This document shows, piece after piece, positions 7,862 to 15,734 of a stretch of DNA of 32,747 nt. A model generated the notes under the pieces. The model was given only the letters and a program-made list of their open reading frames with translations. It was not told where the DNA came from and did not search any database. The translations under genes were made by a program, and so were the position numbers. Location of the stretch: positions 1 to 32,747 of the forward strand of contig AMYY01000032.1 of assembly GCA_000335735.1 (NCBI GenBank), in the 5' to 3' direction. Origin of the DNA: an alpha proteobacterium L41A (lineage in GTDB: Bacteria > Pseudomonadota > Alphaproteobacteria > Caulobacterales > Caulobacteraceae). The number at the start of each line of letters is the position of its first letter. Position 1 is the first letter of the stretch.

Positions 7862-8889
7862 TCAAACAGGTCGCCCGGCACGGGTCCGGCGGCCGGTTGC
7901 GCCGGCGCGCTGAGGCCCAGATGCGCATAGGCCTTGGCGCAGGCCATGCGGCCGCGCGGGGTGCGCATGATGAAGCCCTGCTGCAGCAGATAGGGTTCGA
8001 TCACGTCCTCGACCGCGTCGCGCGCCTCGGCGATGGCGGCGGCCAAGGTGTCCATCCCGACCGGCCCGCCGCCATAGTTCTCGATCAACGCCTTCAGGAA
8101 CCGCCGGTCCAGGCTGTCCAGCCCGGCCTCGTCCACTTCCAGCCGCGCCAGCGCCCGCGCCGCCACCAGTTTCGAGATCGTCTCCGCCCCTTCGGCCGAG
8201 GCGAAATCCCGCACCCGGCGCAGCAGGCGCCCGGCGATCCGAGGCGTTCCCCGCGCCCGCGACGCGATCTCGCGCGCGCCCGCCTCGTCGATGGCTGCGC
8301 CCATCTTGCGCGCCGTGCCGCGCACCACAGCCGTCAGTTCGTCGGGGGTGTAGAACTCCAGTCGCAGCGGAATGCCGAACCGGTCCCTGAGCGGCGTGGC
8401 CAACAGGCCCGCCCGCGTCGTCGCCCCCACCAGGGTGAACGGCGCCAGGTCGATCCGCACCGAGCGCGCCGACGGCCCCTCGCCGATGATCAGGTCCAGC
8501 ACATGATCCTCCATGGCCGGATACAGGATCTCCTCGACCTGGGGGCTCAAGCGGTGAATCTCGTCGATGAACAGGACGTCGCGCGGCTCGAGGTTGGTCA
8601 GGATCGCCGCCAGATCGCCCGCCTTGGCCAGGATCGGCCCCGAGGTCGCCCGAAATCCCACGCCCAGCTCGCGCGACACGATCTGCGCCAGCGTCGTCTT
8701 GCCCAGTCCCGGCGGTCCGAACAGCAGCACATGATCCAGCGCCTCGGCCCGCCCGCGCGCCGCATCGATGAAGACCTTCAGATTGCCCTTGGCCTGCGAC
8801 TGGCCGACGAACTCCGACAACGTCTGCGGCCGCAGCGCGCGGTCAAAGGATTCGCCGGTCTCGGCCTCGGGGGAGATGACGCGGGTCAT
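7858..8889 (-). CDS. ruvB: RuvB, Holliday junction branch-migration helicase
   Basis: AAA+ motor of the RuvABC complex, 343 residues. The Walker A motif [10 protein letters not shown] and Walker [10 protein letters not shown] are intact, followed by the sensor region [11 protein letters not shown] and the arginine-finger segment LRDRFG. The C-terminal winged-helix part ([25 protein letters not shown]) is complete. ATG 8889 is chosen; the frame stays open another 21 codons into the inverted-repeat spacer, but that part is repeat-derived ([11 protein letters not shown]) and not conserved RuvB sequence. The spacer to ruvA is 172 bases, whereas ruvA and ruvC overlap. Confidence 0.97.
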   Translation of the reverse strand: MTRVISPEAETGESFDRALRPQTLSEFVGQSQAKGNLKVFIDAARGRAEALDHVLLFGPPGLGKTTLAQIVSRELGVGFRATSGPILAKAGDLAAILTNLEPRDVLFIDEIHRLSPQVEEILYPAMEDHVLDLIIGEGPSARSVRIDLAPFTLVGATTRAGLLATPLRDRFGIPLRLEFYTPDELTAVVRGTARKMGAAIDEAGAREIASRARGTPRIAGRLLRRVRDFASAEGAETISKLVAARALARLEVDEAGLDSLDRRFLKALIENYGGGPVGMDTLAAAIAEARDAVEDVIEPYLLQQGFIMRTPRGRMACAKAYAHLGLSAPAQPAAGPVPGDLFE

Positions 8890-8898
8890 GACTGACCC

Positions 8899-9056
8899 GA
8901 GTGGCGAGTGGCGGGTGGCGAGCGGCGAGACGTGAGAAGTGCTCGTGAGCAAGAGGTGAGCCGCGGCGCGTCTGCGGTCTTCCGGACTCGCTGACCCCTG
9001 CGCTCACTTCCCGGCTCACTCTTCACTCGCCACTCGCCACTCGCCACTCGCCACTC
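8899..9056. repeat. inverted repeat with 7-base periodic arms in the ruvA-ruvB spacer
   Basis: The right arm (9024-9056) is 4.7 perfect copies of CACTCGC. The left arm (8899-8929) is the reverse complement with two substitutions over 31 bases. The 94-base interior adds further pairing, for example GTGAGCCG (8957-8964) with CGGCTCAC (9012-9019). The transcript of this spacer can fold into a long imperfect hairpin. It occupies almost the whole space between ruvA and ruvB. It looks like a dispersed palindromic repeat (REP- or MITE-like) and has no coding content I can support. Confidence 0.8.
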
Positions 9057-9061
9057 CCTTC

Positions 9062-9679
9062 TCACCGCCCCAACTCCTGCAGCGCCGCGCGGATCACCGC
9101 CGACAGCTCCGCCTCTTCGCCCAGACGGATCAACGCCTGATCCACGGCCCGGCGCGCATTGACCTCGGCGACGCCCAGTCCAAGCAGGGCGGACACGGCC
9201 TCGCCGGTGATGGACGGAACGGGCGGTGCGATCTCGACGTGCATGCCGGGTGCGACAGGCGCAAAACCGACGTCGCCCAAGGGCTTGCCCTTCAGCTCGG
9301 TCACGATCCGCAACGCCAGCTTCGGCCCCACGCCGTTGGCCCGCGCCACCGCCGCCTTGTCCTCGCGCGCGACCGCCGACGCCAGCTCGCCGGGCGGCAG
9401 GACGTCCAGCACCGCCAGCGCCGCCTTGGGCCCCACGCCCTGAATGGCCAGCAGGGTCGTAAAGGCCCGCCGCTCGTCGCGCGTCAGAAATCCATACAGG
9501 CGCGGCCCCGCATCTTCGCTCCACTGCGAATGGACATGCACCGTCGCCTCGTCGCCCGGCGCCGGCAATCGCCCCAGCGTCCGCGCGCCGCACGACACGA
9601 CATAGCCCACGCCGGCGCAATCGATCAGGCATTCCGCCTCCCCGACCTCGGCCAGCACGCCTCTCAACCGCCCGATCAC
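9062..9679 (-). CDS. ruvA: RuvA, Holliday junction DNA-binding subunit
   Basis: Binds four-way junctions and loads RuvB; 205 residues, normal length. The N-terminal OB domain begins [11 protein letters not shown] and includes [18 protein letters not shown]. Two helix-hairpin-helix motifs follow, [14 protein letters not shown] and [15 protein letters not shown], and a C-terminal RuvB-binding domain ([19 protein letters not shown]). The start is GTG 9679, which overlaps the ruvC stop as GTGA. Confidence 0.96.
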   Translation of the reverse strand: MIGRLRGVLAEVGEAECLIDCAGVGYVVSCGARTLGRLPAPGDEATVHVHSQWSEDAGPRLYGFLTRDERRAFTTLLAIQGVGPKAALAVLDVLPPGELASAVAREDKAAVARANGVGPKLALRIVTELKGKPLGDVGFAPVAPGMHVEIAPPVPSITGEAVSALLGLGVAEVNARRAVDQALIRLGEEAELSAVIRAALQELGR

Positions 9680-10194
9680 GCCGCCCCCCGGTGCATCGCT
9701 TCCAGCAAGGACCGCTTCCTGAGTTGCGCGTGGGTGATCGCGACGGCCAAGGCGTCGGCCGCATCCGCCTTCACGTCGCCCGCGGTCGGCAGCAGCCGTT
9801 TGACCATGAAGGCGATCTGGCTCTTGTCCGCATGGCCCGCGCCCACCACCGCCTTCTTGATCAGGTTCGGCGAATATTCCGCCACCGTCAGGCCCGCCTT
9901 GGCCGGCGCCAGCATCACCGCCGCCCGGGCATGGCCCAGCTTCAGCGTCGAGGACGGGTTCACATTGACGAACACTTCTTCCACCGCCGCCTCCTCGCAG
10001 CCGTGGTCGGCGCAGATCGTCCCCAGCGCCTCGAACAGATGCAGCAGCCGCACGCTGAACGGCGCGGTCTCGGGCGGGGCCACCACCCCGTGCGCCACCC
10101 ACCTCAGGCGTGCGCCGTCAGACGCGATCACGCCCCAGCCGGTGCGTCGCAGACCGGGGTCCAGGCCGATGATTCTGACAGGTTCGTTCGCCAT
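9676..10194 (-). CDS. ruvC: RuvC, Holliday junction resolvase
   Basis: Endonuclease that cuts Holliday junctions symmetrically, 172 residues. The RNase H-like fold begins with [14 protein letters not shown], containing the first catalytic aspartate (D12). The catalytic glutamate lies in AAVEEVFVN, and the last two acidic residues lie in [14 protein letters not shown]. It is followed by ruvA with a 4-base overlap. The gene begins about 46 bases after the mgtC-like gene ends, so read-through from the stress-type promoter upstream is possible. Confidence 0.96.
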   Translation of the reverse strand: MANEPVRIIGLDPGLRRTGWGVIASDGARLRWVAHGVVAPPETAPFSVRLLHLFEALGTICADHGCEEAAVEEVFVNVNPSSTLKLGHARAAVMLAPAKAGLTVAEYSPNLIKKAVVGAGHADKSQIAFMVKRLLPTAGDVKADAADALAVAITHAQLRKRSLLEAMHRGAA

Positions 10195-10240
10195 CCGTTC
10201 CCCTCATGCCGCAAAGAGGGTTATCGGGCAATGAACGGTT

Positions 10241-10936
10241 TCAGTCGTCGCGCGGATCCACGCTGTAGGCGACCACGCCCGGTATGGCGCACAGCTGTTC
10301 CGCCAGCCGCTTCAGCTGGCTTTCCTCGGCCGCCTTCAATCGCCAGGTCCGTCGAACGGTCTGGCTATCGATCAGCTCGAACCGGTCGTGTCGCGCGTTC
10401 GCATCGATGGCTTTCAGCGCCGCCTCGATCGCCGGCTCCGGCGACGCCTCGCGCCGTTCCCAGCACACTTCGGCGTCCACCACCGTGCGCGCCGGCAAGC
10501 GCCCGCTGATCAGCTTCAGCCCGATCAGAATCAGCGCCGTGACCACCGTCGCCGCCGTTCCCAGCGCATAGAGCCCCGACCCGAACAGAATGCCGATCGC
10601 CGATGTGATCCACAGCGACGCCGCCGTGGTCAGCCCGTGGATCGAAAACCCGGTGCGGAAGATCACCCCTGCACACAGGAACCCGATCCCCGTCAGCACG
10701 CCGTGCGCCATCCGCGTCGGGTCTGTGACGATGTTCTCGTCGGGCAGGGCGCGGAACGCCCAGTCCGCTTGCGACATGGCCGCCAGCATCAGCAGGGCCG
10801 ACGCCAGGCTGACCAAGATGTGCGTTCTCAGGCCCGCCGCCCGACCCCGCCATTCGCGCTCGAAGCCGATGACCCCGCCCGCGATCACCGCGCCGAGGAT
10901 CGGCAGGACGGCGCCTTCCAGACTACCCAGATTCAT
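10241..10936 (-). CDS. MgtC/SapB family inner-membrane protein
   Basis: A 231-residue protein with five hydrophobic segments in the first 145 residues, beginning ILGAVIAGGVIGFEREWRGR. That stretch and GIGFLCAGVIFR and HGLTTAASLWITSAIG are the MgtC/SapB family signatures. The C-terminal 80 residues form a soluble regulatory-type domain (RRTWRLKAAEESQLKRLAEQ). Characterised MgtC proteins inhibit the F-type ATPase and help survival in low magnesium or acid; the role here is inferred only from the family. The ATG lies 8 bases from a stress-type -10 element, so the transcript may be leaderless. Confidence 0.88.
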   Translation of the reverse strand: MNLGSLEGAVLPILGAVIAGGVIGFEREWRGRAAGLRTHILVSLASALLMLAAMSQADWAFRALPDENIVTDPTRMAHGVLTGIGFLCAGVIFRTGFSIHGLTTAASLWITSAIGILFGSGLYALGTAATVVTALILIGLKLISGRLPARTVVDAEVCWERREASPEPAIEAALKAIDANARHDRFELIDSQTVRRTWRLKAAEESQLKRLAEQLCAIPGVVAYSVDPRDD

Positions 10937-10944
10937 CCGCGCTC

Positions 10945-10970
10945 AACGACGGGCCGAGCGCGGATGTTCC
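10945..10970 (-). promoter_or_regulatory. EcfG (sigma-T)-type general stress promoter of the mgtC-like gene
   Basis: On the minus strand, GGAAC (10970-10966) is followed after exactly 17 bases by CGTT (10948-10945). This is a full match to the alphaproteobacterial EcfG consensus GGAAC-N16/17-CGTT. Only 8 bases separate CGTT from the ATG at 10936, so transcription would begin at or next to the start codon. Consensus from established knowledge; activity is inferred. Confidence 0.6.
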
Positions 10971-11012
10971 TTGGACGGACGATGCTGCGACATCGTGGTC
11001 GCAGCGCCCGCC

Positions 11013-11531
11013 TCAGCCGTGCTTTTCGATATAGGTCTCGGGGTCCTTGTTCACCGGCTTGACGCCGGTGATGTGCTCGGCCTCGAAGGCGGCGAACTTG
11101 ACCGCCAGCGCATGGCGCGTCTCGACGTCGGCGTTCATACGGAAGTCGGTCAGCCCCTGCCGCTCTTCCTCACCCATGTGTTTGGAGTTGACGACGTTCG
11201 CCTCGCCCACGGCGTCGAACCAGGCCTTGGTGCCGACCTTGTGCTTTTCGACCGCCTTGACCGCGTCGCGCAGCTTGTTGTGGTCCTCGATGGCGTCTTC
11301 GGTCTCGCCCTCGACCGTGCCGTCTTCGGCGTCATTGGCGCCCTCGCCCTGCTTCAGCAGCTCGGGATAGAAGAACCGCTCCTCGGCCTCGGCGTGCACA
11401 TCCAGGAACGCCGACAACCGCGACCAGACGGCGCTCAGCGCATCGGTGTCCTTGGGATCGATCTGTTCGATGATCGCAAACAGCCGACGCTGTTCGGCAT
11501 GGTCGTCGAGGATCAGCTGGGTGATGTCCAT
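11013..11531 (-). CDS. hemerythrin HHE domain protein
   Basis: A 172-residue cytoplasmic four-helix protein expected to bind a di-iron centre and react with oxygen, nitric oxide or peroxide. The ligand motifs are present: DDHAEQRRLF near the N-terminus, FLDVHAEAEERFFYPELL in helix two, IEDHNKLRDAVK in helix three and KHMGEEERQGL in helix four. The start ATG 11531 follows GGAG closely. The upstream sequence carries a stress-type promoter and an inverted repeat, so regulation by general stress is likely. It stands alone between the HEPN/MNT pair and the mgtC-like gene. Confidence 0.88.
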   Translation of the reverse strand: MDITQLILDDHAEQRRLFAIIEQIDPKDTDALSAVWSRLSAFLDVHAEAEERFFYPELLKQGEGANDAEDGTVEGETEDAIEDHNKLRDAVKAVEKHKVGTKAWFDAVGEANVVNSKHMGEEERQGLTDFRMNADVETRHALAVKFAAFEAEHITGVKPVNKDPETYIEKHG

Positions 11532-11542
11532 TGGGGGCTCCA

Positions 11543-11588
11543 GGCGTAACGGTGAAGCCTCGTTACGCCCGGCGCACGACCCGGTTCC
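11543..11588 (-). promoter_or_regulatory. stress-type promoter and inverted repeat upstream of the hemerythrin gene
   Basis: GGAAC (11588-11584) is followed after 16 bases by CGTA (11567-11564), one mismatch from the EcfG consensus. An 8-base perfect inverted repeat, GGCGTAAC (11543-11550) and GTTACGCC (11562-11569), lies across the -10 element and the predicted transcription start, 12 bases from the ATG. It could be an operator or a 5' hairpin. Confidence 0.45.
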
Positions 11589-11606
11589 GTGCGAACGACT
11601 CGCGCC

Positions 11607-11981
11607 CTATTTCGGCTGATGTTCCCGCTGCGGCTCGTCGCCAAGAGCCGCAGTTGCGGCGGCGATCAAATCGTTCAGCTCGCCGTGCACAATCGCCCAA
11701 ACGCGGCTTTCCGCGACGTTCTGATACACGTGCCGGAAGACGTTGCCGGAATCCTCGATCTGCCGCCAACGGATGTTTGGATGGTCCGACTGTTGCGCGC
11801 CCCGAAGACGCCGCGCGGCTTCCGATACGATCTCAAGACACCGGGTGACCGCATAGAAGGTCTTGCGATCCGCCGCGAATTCGGCGGCCGTAAGGGTCTC
11901 GCAGAAGCTCTGCGCCAACAGGCAGTTGTCCAGAATTGCATGCCAGGCCAGCCGCTCCTTGCGATCCGGTTCAGAAGGCAA
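11607..11981 (-). CDS. hepT: HepT-like HEPN toxin (DUF86)
   Basis: A 124-residue helical HEPN-domain protein, the RNase half of a type VII toxin-antitoxin pair. The motif region reads SGNVFRHVYQNV. In classical HepT this is RN-x3-H-x-Y; here the histidine and tyrosine are kept but glycine replaces the leading arginine, with an arginine just before the histidine. This may define a subfamily or a weakened enzyme. The start is TTG 11981, supported by GAGG six bases upstream and by the 11-base overlap with the antitoxin gene. No ATG start fits the full domain. Confidence 0.78.
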   Translation of the reverse strand: MPSEPDRKERLAWHAILDNCLLAQSFCETLTAAEFAADRKTFYAVTRCLEIVSEAARRLRGAQQSDHPNIRWRQIEDSGNVFRHVYQNVAESRVWAIVHGELNDLIAAATAALGDEPQREHQPK

Positions 11982-12267
11982 AGATCGCCTCGCGCTCGGC
12001 CTCGCGACGCACGGGTTCGATCAGCATCTCGCGATCTGACACATCCGCGCGCCCGGCGAACAAGTCGCCAATGAACTGGGTGATGCCGACATAGTCGTAC
12101 AGGTTCACCTCAGCTGCCGGGTCGATCTCGACCATGATGTCCAGATCGCTGTCGGGCCGCGCCTCGCCCCGCGCGACCGATCCGAACAGGGCGGCATGCG
12201 TGACGCCCTGACGACGCAACTCCCCCTCGTGCTCGCGCAGGACGGCAATGACGGCGGCGCTGTTCAT
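11971..12267 (-). CDS. mntA: MntA-like minimal nucleotidyltransferase antitoxin
   Basis: A 98-residue nucleotidyltransferase with the defining motif GSVARGEARPDSDLDIMVEI (GSx-xRG to DSDLD). In characterised type VII systems MntA neutralises HepT by adding AMP to its tyrosine. The C-terminal part (ADVSDREMLIEPVRREA) is typical of the family. It overlaps the downstream hepT-like gene by 11 bases in the usual antitoxin-first order and lies 46 bases after yebC, in the same direction. Confidence 0.85.
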   Translation of the reverse strand: MNSAAVIAVLREHEGELRRQGVTHAALFGSVARGEARPDSDLDIMVEIDPAAEVNLYDYVGITQFIGDLFAGRADVSDREMLIEPVRREAEREAIFAF

Positions 12268-12313
12268 GCCGCCAGTCTAGCGCGAAGACCGGTCCGACGC
12301 GAGAGCGCCGAAA

Positions 12314-13087
12314 TCAGCCCGCGTACTTGGCCGCGTCTTCGTCGGAGATGTCCTCGTTGGAATAGACCGCCGAGACGTCGTCCTCGGCGTCCAGCGCATC
12401 CAGCAGCTTGAACAGGGTGCCGACGGCCTCGCCGGTCACCGGCACTTCGGACTGCGGCTTCCAGACGATGGCGGTGGACTTGGGATCGCCCAGCACCTTG
12501 GACATGGCCTCGGCGACGTCGTTCAGGTCCTCGAAGGCGGTCCAGATCGTGTGGCCCGGCGCGTCCTCATAGATGTCGGGCTTGATCAGGTCGCTCTCGA
12601 CGTCTTGGGCGCCGGCCTCGATGGCGGCTTCCATCACGGCGTCTTCCGAACCGGCCTCGGCGGCGTAGGTGATCTTGCCCACCTTGTCCCACATGAAGGC
12701 GACCGAGTTCATCTCGCTCAGGGCGCCGCCGTTCTTCTTGAAGGCCGCGCCGATGTTGGACGCCGCGCGGTTGCGGTTGTCGGTCAGGGCCTCGACGATG
12801 ATGCCCACGCCGCCCGGACCCCGGCCCTCGTAGCGGACCTCTTCCATCGTATCGACGTCGCCGCCCGAGGCCTTGTTGATCGCGCGCTGGATCACATCCT
12901 TGGGCAGGCTTTCGGCCTTGGCGTTGTTGACCGCCAGACGAAGGCGCGGGTTCGCCGCCGGATCCGGCAGGCCCGACTTGGCCGCCACGGTGATGTCGCG
13001 CGACAGTTTGGAGAACAGCTTGGAGCGCTGCGCATCGGCGCGCCCCTTGCGGTGCATGATGTTCTTGAATTTCGAGTGGCCGGCCAT
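12314..13087 (-). CDS. yebC: YebC/PmpR family protein (TACO1-like)
   Basis: A 257-residue protein beginning with the family signature [20 protein letters not shown] followed by [12 protein letters not shown]. Further conserved stretches are [20 protein letters not shown], the [20 protein letters not shown] region and the C-terminal [20 protein letters not shown]. Members were described as regulators and more recently as ribosome-associated factors that help translate difficult proline stretches. It usually precedes ruvC directly; here four genes intervene. Confidence 0.95.
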   Translation of the reverse strand: MAGHSKFKNIMHRKGRADAQRSKLFSKLSRDITVAAKSGLPDPAANPRLRLAVNNAKAESLPKDVIQRAINKASGGDVDTMEEVRYEGRGPGGVGIIVEALTDNRNRAASNIGAAFKKNGGALSEMNSVAFMWDKVGKITYAAEAGSEDAVMEAAIEAGAQDVESDLIKPDIYEDAPGHTIWTAFEDLNDVAEAMSKVLGDPKSTAIVWKPQSEVPVTGEAVGTLFKLLDALDAEDDVSAVYSNEDISDEDAAKYAG

Positions 13088-13235
13088 GGGATCGTCTTTG
13101 AGCGTTCTGAACCTGAGCCGCGCCTCCTAAACGAAGAGCGGCATCCTGTCACGATACGCCGATCGGGGGCGACAGGGGTGGAACCTGGACCGTTTGGGCG
13201 TATTGATCCGGGCAAGACAGACGGAGCGTAAAGTC

Positions 13236-13436
13236 ATGACCGCCGACGACACCATCTATGAAGCCGAGGGCTATATGGACGAGGACTTGCGCGAGGCCGA
13301 CATCGTCGAGTGGTACGAAGCCCGCCCGGTCACCGTCTCCACCGCCGTCGCCACCGGCGCCATCGTCACCGCCTTCACCCTGGGCGCCCTGACCGCCGTC
13401 GGCGCCCTGTTCCTGATCGGCCGTCTGGACGACTAA
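13236..13436 (+). CDS. small hypothetical single-pass membrane protein
   Basis: A 66-residue protein with an acidic soluble N-terminus (MTADDTIYEAEGYMDEDLRE) and one membrane segment at about residues 34-60 (VATGAIVTAFTLGALTAVGA). No family recognised. ATG 13236 is chosen because GGAG lies 11 bases upstream and the sequence before it is not hydrophobic or conserved-looking; the frame is open 14 codons further. It diverges from yebC across a 148-base spacer. Confidence 0.65.
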   Translation: MTADDTIYEAEGYMDEDLREADIVEWYEARPVTVSTAVATGAIVTAFTLGALTAVGALFLIGRLDD

Positions 13437-13545
13437 ACCGCTGAGCAGGCTGCTCGGTAAGTTCGAGCGCCAGGACTTCTACTAGAGGAAGTGTTGACCG
13501 TCAGCCAGTTCGTCGCCGGTCTGGCGGCAAATCGGTGAAGGCGAA

Positions 13546-13577
13546 GCGCAGTCTCCGTCTATCGTCGGAGACTGCGC
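13546..13577. terminator. strong hairpin between convergent genes
   Basis: A perfect 12-base stem, GCGCAGTCTCCG (13546-13557) with CGGAGACTGCGC (13566-13577), has an 8-base loop. It lies 8 bases after the stop of the minus-strand secreted protein and about 110 bases after the plus-strand small protein. No long T-run follows on either side, so it may end or protect transcripts rather than act as a classical intrinsic terminator. Confidence 0.5.
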
Positions 13578-13584
13578 GAAGGGC

Positions 13585-13863
13585 CTATTGCCAGATGGTG
13601 CCACCGTCGTCGGTGCAGCTGCCGACCAAGATCTTGTCATAGTGGGCCGTCACCTGCCCGTCCGGATATTGCGTCACACCAGCGTAGCCGCTGTAGCAAA
13701 CGCCTGACCAGCTGCCGACGACAACGGTTTTTGTCGCATCACTGTAGTAGACGTAGTCGTAAAGCGGCTGAGCGAACGCCACAGCCGGAGCCGCCGCCGA
13801 GAACACGCCCGCAAAGACGACGGCGCCGACGATAAAGGCCGACTTGAGGTGCTTAGTAGTCAC
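13585..13863 (-). CDS. small secreted protein, possibly DUF6289-like
   Basis: A 92-residue exported protein. The signal peptide covers about residues 1-31 (SAFIVGAVVFAGVFSAAAPA, then VAFA). The mature part is about 60 residues, rich in tyrosine (YDYVYYSD) with two cysteines (GVCYSGY and GSCTDD) likely to form a disulfide. The layout resembles DUF6289-type small exported proteins, but I am not sure of the family. The start is GTG 13863, supported by GGGAG seven bases upstream. The upstream 60 bases are noticeably AT-rich, unlike neighbouring promoters. Confidence 0.7.
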   Translation of the reverse strand: MTTKHLKSAFIVGAVVFAGVFSAAAPAVAFAQPLYDYVYYSDATKTVVVGSWSGVCYSGYAGVTQYPDGQVTAHYDKILVGSCTDDGGTIWQ

Positions 13864-14027
13864 ATCAGAACTCCCTCTTTTCGTTCAAAAGCTGAACAAC
13901 TTGGAGTTTATAAGATGAATCGTTCTAAGGGATATCAATTGTGATCGCATGATGCGGAGCGCGGGGATCATCAGCCTTCCCAACCCGCTAACCGGCCGTC
14001 ATCACCATGTGAGCGATCGCGCGGTCT
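13864..14027 (-). promoter_or_regulatory. AT-rich upstream region of the small secreted protein
   Basis: On the minus strand, TTATAAACT about 45 bases before the GTG resembles a -10 element. A small inverted repeat GTTCA/TGAAC (13883-13897) lies in the leader between it and the ribosome binding site. No clear -35 at the right distance was found. The rest of the 160-base gap up to the arsB stop shows nothing else. Confidence 0.3.
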
Positions 14028-15311
14028 TCACACGCTCAGGCGTAAGGACAGGGCCGCCAAGGCGACGCCCAGGACCGGCAGGGTGAGCACCACGCCCACC
14101 TTGAAATAATAGCCCCACCCGATCTTCACGCCCTTTCGCGCCAGGACGTGCAGCCACAGCAATGTGGCCAAGGAGCCGATGGGCGTCATCTTCGGCCCCA
14201 GGTCGCTGCCGATGACATTGGCGTAGATCATCGCCTCTTTCGCCGCGCCGGTCGCGCCCGAGGCATTGATCGACAGGGCGCCGATCAGGACCGTCGGCAT
14301 ATTGTTGGCGATGGCCGACAGGAAGGCCGTCAGGAACCCGGTTCCGAAGGCCGCGCCCCAGACCCCGCCTTGCGCAAATCCGTCCAGCAGGCCTGCGATC
14401 TGGCGTGTCAGACCGGCGTTGCCCAGCCCATAGACGACCAGATACATCCCCAGTGAGAAGATCACGACCTGCCACGGCGCCTCGCGCAGCACCTTCGTCG
14501 TGCTGATGACCGCGCCGCGCCCCGCCACGACCAGCAGGATGACCGCCCCCGTCGCGGCGACGGCGGACACCGGCACGCCTCGCGGCTCCAGCACGAAGAA
14601 GCCGATCAGCAGAAGCGCCAGGATGATCCAGCCCCAGAGGAAGGTCGCCCGGTCCTTGATCGCGCTGGACGGCGCGGCTAACCGCTCCACGTCATAGGCC
14701 TTGGGAATATTGCGCCCGAAGACCACGAACAGCACGATCAGCGTCGCGGCGATGCTCGCCAGGTTCACCGGCGCCATGACCGCCGCATAGCGGTCGAAGC
14801 CGATGTCGAAGAAGTCGGCCGAGACGATGTTGACCAGGTTGGACACCACCAGCGGCAGGCTGGCCGTGTCGGCGATGAAGCCCGCCGCCATCACGAAGGC
14901 CAGCGTCGCCTTGGGGCCATAGCCCAGCGCCAGCAGCATGGCGATGACGATGGGCGTCAGGATCAGCGCCGCCCCGTCGTTGGCGAAGACCGCAGAAACC
15001 GCCGCGCCCAGCAGGACGAACAGGACGAACAGCCGGCGCCCACGGCCGCCGCCCCATCGCCCGACATGCAGCGCCGCCCATTCGAAGAAGCCCGCCTCGT
15101 CTAGCAACAGGCTGATGATGATGATCGCGACGAAGGTCGCCGTGGCGTTCCAGACGATGTCCCAGACCACGGGGATGTCGGCCAGGGTGACGACGCCCAG
15201 CAACAGCGCCGCCGCCGCGCCGCCCATCGCGCTCCAGCCGATCTGCAGCCCCTTCGGCTGCCAGATCACCAAGGTGATGGTGACCGCGAAGATCAGAAAG
15301 GCGACGATCAT
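14028..15311 (-). CDS. arsB: ArsB-type arsenite efflux pump
   Basis: A 427-residue inner-membrane transporter with about twelve hydrophobic segments, of the ArsB/ion-transporter superfamily. It starts [20 protein letters not shown], the usual ArsB beginning. [20 protein letters not shown] and [20 protein letters not shown] are the two half-repeat signatures, and [20 protein letters not shown] is the conserved C-terminal stretch. It extrudes arsenite or antimonite. ATG 15311 is preferred over ATG 15323 because GGAG lies six bases upstream of it. It is transcribed away from arsR, arsC and arsH across an 80-base shared control region. Confidence 0.92.
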   Translation of the reverse strand: MIVAFLIFAVTITLVIWQPKGLQIGWSAMGGAAAALLLGVVTLADIPVVWDIVWNATATFVAIIIISLLLDEAGFFEWAALHVGRWGGGRGRRLFVLFVLLGAAVSAVFANDGAALILTPIVIAMLLALGYGPKATLAFVMAAGFIADTASLPLVVSNLVNIVSADFFDIGFDRYAAVMAPVNLASIAATLIVLFVVFGRNIPKAYDVERLAAPSSAIKDRATFLWGWIILALLLIGFFVLEPRGVPVSAVAATGAVILLVVAGRGAVISTTKVLREAPWQVVIFSLGMYLVVYGLGNAGLTRQIAGLLDGFAQGGVWGAAFGTGFLTAFLSAIANNMPTVLIGALSINASGATGAAKEAMIYANVIGSDLGPKMTPIGSLATLLWLHVLARKGVKIGWGYYFKVGVVLTLPVLGVALAALSLRLSV

Positions 15312-15374
15312 GGGCGGCTCCATCCCGGTCGACCGACGACCGCACCGCCCTCTCTAGCTTGCATGACACCATAT

Positions 15375-15390
15375 TTCCAGTATCTTGGAA
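15375..15390. promoter_or_regulatory. probable ArsR operator
   Basis: The interrupted palindrome TTCCA-N6-TGGAA lies in an AT-rich patch between the divergent arsB and arsR genes, directly before ATG 15393. ArsR-family repressors bind such short dyads next to their own promoter. Assignment is by position and symmetry. Confidence 0.5.
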
Positions 15391-15392
15391 TA

Positions 15393-15728
15393 ATGGAATC
15401 CGAACCGGCCATTCTCGCGCTCGCCGCCCTGGCGCAATCCACGCGACTGGACGCCTTCCGGCTGCTGGTCCGCCATGCGCCGGATGGCCTGCCGGCCGGA
15501 GAGATCGCCGACCGGCTCGCCGTTCCGACCAATACGATGTCGGCGCATCTGGGCGTGCTGTCGCGCGCCGGACTGATCGCGTCCCAGAGGCGCAGCCGGT
15601 CAATCATCTATCGCGCTGATCTGGATCGACTGGGCGAGGTCGTGCTGTTCCTGCTCAAGGACTGCTGCCAGGGCCGCGCCGAGCTTTGCCAACCCCTGCT
15701 GGCCGAACTGGCCCCCTGCTGCGACTGA
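15393..15728 (+). CDS. arsR: ArsR family arsenite-responsive repressor
   Basis: A 111-residue winged-helix repressor. The HTH part reads LPAGEIADRLAVPTNTMSAH followed by LGVLSRAGLIASQRRSRSII. The classical ELCVCDL metal site is absent. Instead five cysteines sit in the last 21 residues: C91, C92, C99, C109 and C110 (KDCCQGRAELC and APCCD), as in ArsR types that bind arsenite through C-terminal cysteines. The frame is open to ATG 15363, but that start would place the palindromic operator inside the gene. Start 15393 has GGAA only two bases upstream, so the true start or a leaderless transcript is unsettled. Confidence 0.88.
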   Translation: MESEPAILALAALAQSTRLDAFRLLVRHAPDGLPAGEIADRLAVPTNTMSAHLGVLSRAGLIASQRRSRSIIYRADLDRLGEVVLFLLKDCCQGRAELCQPLLAELAPCCD

Positions 15729-15734
15729 GGCCCA

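Noticed and set aside
8890..8952. N-terminal extension of RuvB by 21 codons
   Set aside because: The extra codons translate the inverted repeat and are not RuvB-like; ATG 8889 gives the usual length.
8899..9056. The 7-base repeats as a CRISPR array
   Set aside because: Units are contiguous without spacers and form inverted arms; there are no cas genes.
13191..13212. GGAAC followed by CGTA upstream of the small membrane protein at 13236
   Set aside because: The spacing is 14 bases, too short for the EcfG consensus of 16-17.
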